Assembly: GCF_000235425.2 (NCBI RefSeq) | Contig: NZ_KI912266.1 | Location: 4,109,293 to 4,173,292 of the forward strand | Direction: 5' to 3' | DNA from: Pseudofrankia saprophytica | Lineage (GTDB): Bacteria > Actinomycetota > Actinomycetes > Frankiales > Frankiaceae | DNA length: 64,000 nucleotides | In this document: positions 57,446 through 64,000 of the stretch, one piece after another | Position numbering within the stretch: position 1 is the first letter of the stretch | How the letters are laid out: each line of letters opens with the position of its first letter | Translations under genes and position numbers: made by a program | The notes under the pieces: model-generated | Told to the model about the DNA's origin: nothing | The model's input: the letters and a program-made list of their open reading frames with translations, nothing else | The model's database searches: none

Positions 57446-58860
57446 CGCCCGAGCCGGGGGGCGTCGGCGAGGCTCCGGGCGAGAACCCAGGCAGGCTTGC
57501 CGCGGGGGTGACCGACGCGATCCTGGCGGATCTGCGCTCGGGGCGGCACAGGGGAGTGGTCGTCGACTCGCCGCCGGGGGCGGGCAAGTCGACGTTGGTG
57601 GTCCGGGCCGCGGCCGAGTTCGCGCTCGCTGACGAGCCGCTGATGATCGTCGCGCAGACGAACGAGCAGGTCGACGACCTCGTCGAGCGGCTCGCCGCGG
57701 ACCTCGCCGACCGGGCGCCCGAGGCACGGGTCGGCCGGCTCGGCCGTGCCGGCTACGTCGCGCCGCCGCGGATCGACGGGCTGCCGAACGTCGCCGTCGG
57801 CAGCGACCTGCGGACGATGGGGGACCCGCAGGTCGTGATCGCCACGGCGGCCAAGTGGGCCTATGTGAAGGACCGGGCCTGGCGGTGGGCGATCGTCGAC
57901 GAGGCCTACCAGATGCGCTCGGACGCGCTGCTCGCGATCGCCCGGCTGTTCGAGCAGGCGCTGTTCGTCGGCGACCCGGGCCAGCTCGACCCGTTCTCCA
58001 CCGTCGACAACGACCGCTGGCGCGGGCTGACCTGGGACCCGATGCAGAGTGCCGTCGCGGTTCTGCTGCGCAGCAACCCGGAGCTGCCTGTGCACCGGCT
58101 GCCGGTCTCGTGGCGGCTGCCGCGCAGCGCCGAACGGGTCGTCGCCGACGCCTTCTACCCGTTCACCGGCTTCCGGACCGGCAACGGCCCGGGCGACCGC
58201 CTCCTCACCTTCACCGGCACGCCCGGCCCCGGCTCGGCCAGCGCCAGGCCCACCGGCTCGAACGTGGCTCGGGGTGGCACCGCGGCCGGAGCCGTCGACG
58301 ACGTGCTGGACGTGGCCGCGGCGACCGGGTGGGGGCTGCTGGAGCTGCCCGCCCGGCACACACCACGGACCGATGCCGAAGCGGTGCGCGCGGTCGCCGA
58401 CGTCGCCCGCCGGCTGGCGGCCCGCGGCGCCGTGGCCCGCTCGCTCGACCGCGGCGGCGAGGCACACCCGGTGACGGCGAGCCGGATCGCGATCGGCACC
58501 GCCCACCGTGACCAGGCGGCCGCGGTCCGCGCCGCGCTCGGCGAGGACCTGCCGGGGGTCGTGGTCGACACCGCCAATCGGCTGCAGGGCCGGGAGTACG
58601 ACGTGACCGTGGTGCTGCACCCGCTGTCGGGCCGCCGGGACGCGACGGCGTTCCACCTGGAGGCCGGCCGGCTGTGCGTGCTGGCGTCGCGGCACCGGCA
58701 GGCGTGCGTCGTCGTCGCCCGGGCCGGCATCCGTGACCTGCTCGACACCCACCCGTCCGGCGGGCCCGTCCACCTGCACGAGCCGGTCCGCTTCCCCGAC
58801 GGCTGGGCCGCGAACCAGGCCGTGCTGGCCCACCTGGAACGCCACGCGGTCAGGCTCTGA
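57442..58860 (+). CDS. SF1 (Upf1/Dna2-like) helicase
   Basis: This 472-aa helicase has Walker A DSPPGAGKSTLV at residues 42-53, motif Ia IVAQTNEQVDDLVERL, Walker B WAIVDEAYQM (DEA-type as in AAA_11/12 helicases), motif III FVGDPGQLDPF, motif IV-like VHRLPVSWRLP, and C-terminal VVDTANRLQGREYDVTVVLHPL and LCVLASRHRQACVVVA (motifs V and VI). It is compact for the family. AAGGAG lies 8 nt before the ATG. With the Fe-S nuclease two genes upstream it reconstitutes the nuclease-plus-SF1 helicase pairing of Dna2 or AddAB, with an extra unknown subunit. Confidence 0.85.
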   Translation: MTPEPGGVGEAPGENPGRLAAGVTDAILADLRSGRHRGVVVDSPPGAGKSTLVVRAAAEFALADEPLMIVAQTNEQVDDLVERLAADLADRAPEARVGRLGRAGYVAPPRIDGLPNVAVGSDLRTMGDPQVVIATAAKWAYVKDRAWRWAIVDEAYQMRSDALLAIARLFEQALFVGDPGQLDPFSTVDNDRWRGLTWDPMQSAVAVLLRSNPELPVHRLPVSWRLPRSAERVVADAFYPFTGFRTGNGPGDRLLTFTGTPGPGSASARPTGSNVARGGTAAGAVDDVLDVAAATGWGLLELPARHTPRTDAEAVRAVADVARRLAARGAVARSLDRGGEAHPVTASRIAIGTAHRDQAAAVRAALGEDLPGVVVDTANRLQGREYDVTVVLHPLSGRRDATAFHLEAGRLCVLASRHRQACVVVARAGIRDLLDTHPSGGPVHLHEPVRFPDGWAANQAVLAHLERHAVRL

Positions 58861-58988
58861 CACCACCCGGCTCGGCGCGGGAATCACCACGGTGCGTGTC
58901 GGACGCTGGACAGCGCGGGCGGCGTCGGCGGCCGCGGAGCTGGATAGGGTCGAGGGCCGAGGTTGCGTGCGGCGGGAAGGCGGCGGCG

Positions 58989-59834
58989 ATGCTGGACGGG
59001 GCGGGCTCGGCGCCGGCGGAGGTGCTGCGGGCCGAGAAGGTCGACCTGGCCCGGGGCGGGCGGTACCTGCTGCGCGGGGTCGACCTGACCGTGCGGGCCG
59101 GGGAGCACTGGACGCTGCTCGGGCCGAACGGAGCGGGCAAGAGCACCCTGCTCGGCCTGCTCGGCGCCGTGACCCACCCGACGCGCGGCACGGTGCGGGT
59201 GCTGGGCCGCCAGCTCGGCAAGGTCGACGTCCGGGCACTGCGCGCCGACATCGGGCACGTCAACCCGCGCCACCCGCTGCTGTCGCCGCTGACCGTGCGC
59301 GAGGTCGTCCTCACCGGCGCGACCAGCACGATCGACCTGGTTCCGCGCTGGCGGCCGTCCGCCGAGCAGGAACGCGACGCGGACGAGCTGATCGACCTCC
59401 TCGGCATCGACGGCATCCGTGAGGCGCGCTGGCCCGACCTGTCGCAGGGCGAGCGCGGGCGGGCGCTGGTCGCCCGCGCGCTGATGCCCCGCCCCCGGCT
59501 GCTGCTGCTCGACGAGCCGACGACCGGACTCGACGTGGCCGCCCGTGAGCAGCTGCTCACCGGGCTCGACGAGCTGCGCGCCGAGCATCCCGACCTGGCG
59601 AGCGTCCTCGTCACCCACCACCTCGAGGAGATCCCGGTCAGCTCCACGCACGCCTTGCTGCTGCGGGGCGGCGAGGTGGTCGCGTCCGGTGACATCGACG
59701 AGGTGCTGACCACCGACCGGGTAAGCGACTGCTTCGGCCACCCGATCCGGGTCGCGCGCCTCGACGGCCGCTTCGTCGCCCGTGCCCACGCGGGCCGCTC
59801 CCTCGCGAGCCGCCGCCGGTCCCCGGAACGCTGA
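58989..59834 (+). CDS. Orphan ABC transporter ATP-binding protein (YlmA-like)
   Basis: This is a 281-aa ATPase. Walker A is LGPNGAGKSTLLGLLG near residue 47. The signature is LSQGERGRALVARAL, and Walker B is LLLLDEPTTGLD. The H-loop is VLVTHHLEEIPVSSTHALLL, a motif seen in YlmA/ModF-type proteins. No permease or binding-protein gene is adjacent, so the partner, if any, is elsewhere. ATG at 58989 follows GGGAAGG by 6 nt. It starts about 130 nt after the helicase stop and may be a separate unit. Confidence 0.85.
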   Translation: MLDGAGSAPAEVLRAEKVDLARGGRYLLRGVDLTVRAGEHWTLLGPNGAGKSTLLGLLGAVTHPTRGTVRVLGRQLGKVDVRALRADIGHVNPRHPLLSPLTVREVVLTGATSTIDLVPRWRPSAEQERDADELIDLLGIDGIREARWPDLSQGERGRALVARALMPRPRLLLLDEPTTGLDVAAREQLLTGLDELRAEHPDLASVLVTHHLEEIPVSSTHALLLRGGEVVASGDIDEVLTTDRVSDCFGHPIRVARLDGRFVARAHAGRSLASRRRSPER

Positions 59835-59880
59835 GGACGGGCGTCCGCCGAGCGGCTTCGTGGAGGCGCCACGGACGGCG

Positions 59881-60138
59881 TCAGCTGGCGGGGCCGCAGG
59901 CGCTGGCGGGTTGGCCGGCGGGTGTGTCGGGTGTGTCGGGCGTCGCCACCCCGGCGGACGCCGACCCGGCGGTCGCTGGCTGGGCGGCGACGGCGGCAGC
60001 GGCGGCGCAGGTGCGGTAGGACGGGGAGCCGACGCCGGCGCAGGCCGCCCAGGTCAGGAGGCAGCCGGCGGCGACGGCGAGCAGCCAGAGCAGCTGTGTG
60101 CCGCCCGGCCCCTGGACGCGGGCACGGATGTTGGTCAT
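59881..60138 (-). CDS. Small secreted or membrane-anchored protein
   Basis: This 85-aa protein is not recognised. It has a positively charged start (MTNIRARVQ), one hydrophobic segment (LLWLLAVAAGCLLTWAACAG) and an Ala/Thr/Pro-rich tail with a repeated TPDTP/ATPDT flavour ending in CGPAS. The segment could be a signal peptide with a lipobox-like WAAC or a TM anchor. ATG at 60138 has AGGAG 5 nt upstream, which supports translation. The ORF continues upstream to 60840 without a ribosome site and is not credible there. Confidence 0.6.
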   Translation of the reverse strand: MTNIRARVQGPGGTQLLWLLAVAAGCLLTWAACAGVGSPSYRTCAAAAAVAAQPATAGSASAGVATPDTPDTPAGQPASACGPAS

Positions 60139-60985
60139 CGCGACTCCTCGGGGGACCTGACCGGAACCTGGCAGCTGGAGCCGCCGAGCGGTCCGAGAGG
60201 TCCCGCTCGACGCTGGTGGGGACGGACGGCCGCCGCCAGGTGCCGGCGAGCCGAGGCAACGTGGTTTGCCTCGGGCACGTCGGCGGAGCTTGGGCGGCCG
60301 GGAAAAATCGCTGGGTGAAGCCGGAAATCGTCCAGCGGCGCGATGCCGGGTGACAGACGAGGCGGTAAGGATGGTGTTCCCGCGCGCCGCGCGATTTAGT
60401 GAGCGTCCGATGGTGGGAATAGCGCCTGGCGGTCGGGTGCCGGACAACCATCGCGCCGGATATGGCCATCGGTTGTCACGGGTGCCCCGGTGAGCGGCGC
60501 GGAGGCGACGATAGTCCGCGGCGGGGAAACCGGCAAATGGCCCACGACCGACGCCGTTTGCGCGCGGTCCGCGAGAACCGCGCTGGACAGGTGGGCCGCA
60601 CCACCCGCACGGCGCGACCGGGTGACCGTGGGTGGTACCGCGGCGGTCGGCGCCGGAGCGGTGAGCCACGCGGCGCGCGAGGGCCCGGCCGGGCAGGGGC
60701 CGGTCAGCAGGGGTTCGCTCGGAGGGGGTCCGGTCGGGGCGGAGCCCGCACGTCGGTCGGCGGGGCCGGTGAGCCGGAGGCCCCACCGTCGGCGGCTGGA
60801 TGACCGCCGAGTCCTTCGGGTGTGTCCTCCTCGTTACCATCGGCAGAACCGGAAGGGTCTTCTGGCGGCCGAGGGGTCAGATCGGAACGTGGAGCGTCCA
60901 ATTAGTCACGTTATGTCGATGTTGGGTGAACGGCTCCTTCGATTGGCGCGCGCGAGACTTGGTTGGCGCGGCTCGATCCGGCACG
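60139..60985. other. 847-bp stretch without a supportable gene
   Basis: Open frames on both strands here are Arg/Gly/Ala-rich and have no ribosome site or family motif. AT-richer patches at 60230-60330 and 60880-60950 probably hold promoters for the small secreted protein (minus) and the NYN protein (plus). No hairpin or repeat stands out. Confidence 0.4.
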
Positions 60986-62968
60986 ATGGCCGACATGAAC
61001 GCGGTGGGTGAGGGGCAGCAGGTCCCGTTACGGGTCCGCAGCGCCCTGTTCGTCGACTTCGAGAACATCCACATGGGGCTGCAGCGGCTGGATCCCGCCG
61101 CCGCCAACCGGTTCGCGGTTAATCCGCAGGGCTGGCTCGGCTGGCTGGAGAAGCTCGGCTATCCAGCGCTCGCGACGGATGACTTCCGCAGGGACCTTCT
61201 CATCCGGTACTGCTATCTGAACCCGGTGAGCTCCGCACGCTACCGGGCGTATTTCACGCGAGCGGGCTTCCACGTCGTCGACTGTCCGCCGCTCACCGCC
61301 GCGGGGAAGAACTCGGCCGACATTCACATCGTCATCGATGTTCTGGACATCCTCGTCCATCCGACCCGTTTCGACGAGGTCATTCTGCTGTCGGCCGATG
61401 CGGATTACACCCCGGTCATGCTTCGGTTACGCGCCCACGACCGCCGAACGGTGATCATTACCAGCGGGCCGTCGGCCAGGGCGTTCCGCGCTGCCTGCGA
61501 CCACGTCGTCGGTGAGGACGCGTTCATCGACGAGGCGCTGTCCGCCGAGTCCCGGCCGCTGGTCGGCAACGCCGGCGCGCAGGTCTACGGCGGATCTCAT
61601 GGCTACGCCGGCGCGCACGGATATGCCCACGCCCACGACACCGCCCCGGCGTTGAACGGGATCGGTCACGCGGCCGGCCAGGTCGCCGCGCTGTCGGGGG
61701 CCGGGGCGCATCCGGGCGAGCCGGCCGCGCTCGTCCACGCCGGCCAGGTGACCTCCGATGCGCACCGGGACTCGTCCGGCGCGAGCCGTCCGGCGAGCGG
61801 CCCGGCGCCCGGGGACCCGGCCGCCGCCGGAGCGGTGGCCGACGGGCGGTGGGGATCACACACCGAGGGCCCGCCGCGGTCCTTATCGGCTTCCACGGAC
61901 CTCACCCCGGGACACTTATCGGCGTCTGGGCGTCCCCTCGCTTCGCCACGGCCCCCGGCCGCGTCGCCCGCGCTGTCCCCCCTGCTCTCCCCGGTGCCGA
62001 CGCACCCGCCCGCCCCTGGGTTCGTTCCGATCCCGGCCCCGCCGAACGGCCAGTACGACAGCCAGCTGCGCCGGGTCATCGCCGCCAGGGTCCACGAACT
62101 GGTCGTCGCGTCCGACCGGCCGATCACGCTGGCCTCGGCCGCCCAGCTGGTACGCGCGGACCTCGGCCAGGATGTCACCGACGGCTGGGCGGGCACCGGC
62201 TCGTTCAAGAAGCTGCTAGCCCAGGCCGACCTGCCGGGGCTCGCGATCTCCGCCGCGCCGGAGTACATCTACGATCCGCGCAGGCACAGCCCACCGCCCA
62301 GTGGCCAGGCGTCCGGCACGGGCCAGTCCGACCAGGACGGCCCGCGCGCCGACCTCGTCAACCGGATCTCTCAGGTCACCGACATCCCGCGGCTGTCCTC
62401 GCGCGAGTTCCGGACGCTGTTCGAGGAGCTCGCCGCCGAGGTCGGCGGGCACGGGTTCAGTCGGACCGGCACCTCACGCGCCGTCCGCGACCGGTGCGCC
62501 CAGCGCGGCGAGCACGTCGGCCGGGGCGCGGTGAACTTCGTCCTCAACGGCCTCCTGTACGCCGGCCGGCCGCCGCGCCCGGGCGACGACGCGGGCACGC
62601 TGGCCTGCGCGTTCGCAGACAATGCCGTCGTGCTCTGCCAGAACGCCCGGATGGAGCTGTCCGTCGAGGAGATGGCCCACCTGCGCGCCTGGATCGTCGA
62701 CGCGCCCGTCCTCGTCGACAACCCGTCCGTTGCTCCCGCCACTCCCGCCGAGTCTGCCGGGGCCGCTGCGTCCGACGGGTCCGTCGAGCCCGGCTCTCCC
62801 GCTCAACCTGCCGGGTCCGCCGACCTTGCCGCCCCCGCCGCTTCCGCCAGCGCCACTGAGTCCGCCGAGCTTGCGGGGTCCGCAGAGCTCGCGGGGTCCG
62901 CCGAGCTGGCCGCTCCCGCCGAACCCGTCACCTCCAGCCCTGACCTGGTCGGACAGGCCGGCGCGTGA
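60986..62968 (+). CDS. NYN-domain RNase with LOTUS-like domain
   Basis: This is a 660-aa protein. The N-terminal NYN (PIN-like) nuclease has ALFVDFENIHMGL (first Asp), KNSADIHIVIDVLDIL and VILLSADADYTPVMLRL (catalytic Asp cluster). A His/Gly and Pro-rich linker (residues 200-350) leads to a LOTUS/OST-HTH-like domain: LRRVIAARVHELVVASDRPITLASAAQLV, SFKKLLAQADLPGLAIS, EYIYDP. A second helical domain follows (SREFRTLFEELAAEVGGHGFSRTGTSRAV). The tail has ESAELAGSAELAGSAELA-type repeats. It probably cleaves RNA. ATG at 60986 has a weak site; 60995 is possible. Confidence 0.85.
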   Translation: MADMNAVGEGQQVPLRVRSALFVDFENIHMGLQRLDPAAANRFAVNPQGWLGWLEKLGYPALATDDFRRDLLIRYCYLNPVSSARYRAYFTRAGFHVVDCPPLTAAGKNSADIHIVIDVLDILVHPTRFDEVILLSADADYTPVMLRLRAHDRRTVIITSGPSARAFRAACDHVVGEDAFIDEALSAESRPLVGNAGAQVYGGSHGYAGAHGYAHAHDTAPALNGIGHAAGQVAALSGAGAHPGEPAALVHAGQVTSDAHRDSSGASRPASGPAPGDPAAAGAVADGRWGSHTEGPPRSLSASTDLTPGHLSASGRPLASPRPPAASPALSPLLSPVPTHPPAPGFVPIPAPPNGQYDSQLRRVIAARVHELVVASDRPITLASAAQLVRADLGQDVTDGWAGTGSFKKLLAQADLPGLAISAAPEYIYDPRRHSPPPSGQASGTGQSDQDGPRADLVNRISQVTDIPRLSSREFRTLFEELAAEVGGHGFSRTGTSRAVRDRCAQRGEHVGRGAVNFVLNGLLYAGRPPRPGDDAGTLACAFADNAVVLCQNARMELSVEEMAHLRAWIVDAPVLVDNPSVAPATPAESAGAAASDGSVEPGSPAQPAGSADLAAPAASASATESAELAGSAELAGSAELAAPAEPVTSSPDLVGQAGA

Positions 62969-63056
62969 CGCCTGGCCGCCGTCCACGGACGGGCGGCCCG
63001 ACCTCAACCGGCGTCCGTCCGGTGGGTCACACGGCGAAGGGCATGGCGGCGCGGGG

Positions 63057-63917
63057 TCAGTGAGACGACTGGCCGGCGCCTCCGAACGGCGCGAGCAGGC
63101 CGGTGTAGGGCTTGGGCGGCGGCGCGGCGTACTCGCCGCGCTGGCTGGTGGCCAGGCCAAGGCGGATCAGGCCCTCGACGAGGACGGTCGCGGCGGCCAC
63201 GCCGTCGACGACCGGGACGCCGAGCTCGGCCGTGAGCGCCTGGCACAGGTCGGCCATGCCTGCGCAGCCGAGAACGATCACCTCCGCCTCGTCGTCGGCC
63301 ACCGCCGCGCGGCACTCCGCGAGGACCTTCGCCCTCGCCAGCGGGTCCGTCTCCAGCTCCAGCACGGGCACCTCGCAGGCCCGGACGCCGCAGCACAGCA
63401 CCCGCAGGCCGTACCGGTCGGCCAGGTCCCACGTCCGGCCGCGGGTGCGGCCGAGGGTGGTCACCACGCCGAACGACCGGCCGAGGAAGCTCGCCGCGCG
63501 CATCGCCGCCTCGGCTATCCCGATGACCGGGCCGCGGGCCAGCTCCCTGGCCGCGTCGAGACCAGGGTCGCCGAAGCAGGCGATCACGTAGCCGGCCGCC
63601 CCGGCCTCCTCGCCGCGCGCGATCTCGGCCAGCACGCCGGGCACGGCGAGCGCCTCGTCGTAGTGGCTCTCGATCGACGCCGGCCCCATCGCGGGGCTGG
63701 TCGCCTCGATCCGGGTGCCGGGCTGGGCCACCTGCCGGGCACTGGTGCCGATCAGCTCGGTCATCGCGCGGGAGGTGTTCGGGTTGATGACCCTGATCAA
63801 CGGCCCGGTCGGGGCGGTCGAGGAGCCTTCAGGGCCCGCCGCGGTCGCGGGGTGCGCCTCGGCCGCGGGAGCGGCCCCCGGGGTCAGGGCGGGCCGCTCT
63901 TCCTGCGTCGTGGGCAT
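63057..63917 (-). CDS. Hydantoin/Asp-Glu racemase family protein
   Basis: This 286-aa racemase of the Asp/Glu/hydantoin racemase superfamily has a 40-residue disordered N-terminal extension. The core starts IRVINPNTSRAMTELI (the INPNTS motif of hydantoin racemases). The two catalytic cysteines are in YVIACFGDPGLDAA and VIVLGCAGMADL. ATSPAMGPASIESHYDEALA is also conserved. It interconverts D- and L-hydantoins in purine or pyrimidine-like nitrogen scavenging. ATG at 63917 starts 9 nt after the stop of an upstream minus-strand gene, so the two are an operon. The C-terminus is Pro/Gly-rich. Confidence 0.9.
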   Translation of the reverse strand: MPTTQEERPALTPGAAPAAEAHPATAAGPEGSSTAPTGPLIRVINPNTSRAMTELIGTSARQVAQPGTRIEATSPAMGPASIESHYDEALAVPGVLAEIARGEEAGAAGYVIACFGDPGLDAARELARGPVIGIAEAAMRAASFLGRSFGVVTTLGRTRGRTWDLADRYGLRVLCCGVRACEVPVLELETDPLARAKVLAECRAAVADDEAEVIVLGCAGMADLCQALTAELGVPVVDGVAAATVLVEGLIRLGLATSQRGEYAAPPPKPYTGLLAPFGGAGQSSH

Positions 63918-63926
63918 CGGGGGCGG

Positions 63927-64000
63927 CTATGCCTCGGGCGCGACCGGCGCCGGGTTCGGCGTCGGCTGCGCCGGGATGCTCGCCGCGGCCGTGGCCGCGG
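63927..64000 (-). CDS. C-terminal end of an upstream minus-strand gene (runs off window)
   Basis: The last 23 codons and TAG stop are visible: AATAAASIPAQPTPNPAPVAPEA. The Ala/Pro-rich tail gives no family signal. Its 9-nt distance to the racemase start indicates co-transcription. In hydantoin-utilisation loci the neighbour is often a permease or hydantoinase, but nothing in these residues tests that. Confidence 0.45.
   Translation of the reverse strand, partial: AATAAASIPAQPTPNPAPVAPEA

Noticed and set aside
60490..61011. 173-codon ORF before the NYN gene
   Set aside because: No ribosome site and no motif, and it overlaps the NYN start in another frame.
1..64000. tRNA, rRNA, insertion sequences or phage att sites
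   Set aside because: I scanned for transposase motifs, tRNA-like cloverleaf ends and terminal inverted repeats and found none I could support. A tRNAscan or ISfinder run would be decisive.

Overview
The window is very GC-rich, with third codon positions almost all G or C. It carries actinobacterial family signatures: DevR-like and SARP-type regulators, F420/luciferase-like oxidoreductases, MmyB-type XRE regulators, an MMPL transporter, and lipobox substrate-binding proteins. A filamentous actinomycete is likely and a Frankia-like genome is plausible, but the sequence alone does not prove it. I saw no rRNA, tRNA, CRISPR array, insertion sequence or replication origin.

Layout. 0-8 kb: alpha/beta hydrolases, a DevR-like regulator, a luciferase-like oxidoreductase, an MMPL exporter and a complete two-component system. 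7.6 kb: a fragment of a metallophosphoesterase whose intact paralogue lies at 31.5 kb. 7.8-22.3 kb (all minus strand): a peptide (RiPP) biosynthesis operon. In transcription order it holds an ABBA-type aromatic prenyltransferase, then, behind a recognisable promoter, a 66-aa precursor with an FxSxx-COOH-type leader, a radical SAM/SPASM cyclophane-type maturase, a stand-alone HExxH peptide hydroxylase, a GYPECC protein (DUF483-like), a B12-type radical SAM enzyme with a CX4CX2C cluster motif, a NodU/CmcH-type carbamoyltransferase, a DinB-like protein, an unknown protein, an NB-ARC/TPR protein, and perhaps a luciferase-like oxidoreductase. A very large SARP/NTPase/LuxR regulator and a DrrAB-type exporter lie just upstream on the same strand and could regulate and export the product.

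28-46 kb: a TetR gene with twin operators, a P450, an alpha/beta hydrolase, the intact metallophosphoesterase, a NERD-UvrD helicase, a type III polyketide synthase, a MarR/azoreductase pair with a 15-bp tandem-repeat operator candidate, a DUF3291 protein, an MFS exporter with a divergent XRE regulator, a degraded gene, an ABC-F ATPase and a DUF4232 lipoprotein.

47-54 kb: four tandem paralogous substrate-binding lipoproteins of the branched-chain amino-acid type. Each has its own near-identical promoter and terminator, and no permease or ATPase gene is nearby. Copies 2 and 3 share a 498-bp block with one difference, which suggests gene conversion.

54.4-58.9 kb: a translationally coupled trio of Cas4-like Fe-S nuclease, unknown 591-aa protein and SF1 helicase, resembling a split Dna2/AddAB machine and possibly involved in defence or repair. 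59-64 kb: an orphan ABC ATPase, a small secreted protein, a NYN RNase with a LOTUS-like domain, a hydantoin/Asp-Glu racemase, and the end of a further gene.

The strongest candidate for an undescribed system is the RiPP operon. Its enzymes suggest a peptide that is cyclophane-crosslinked, beta-hydroxylated, carbamoylated, possibly methylated and possibly prenylated.
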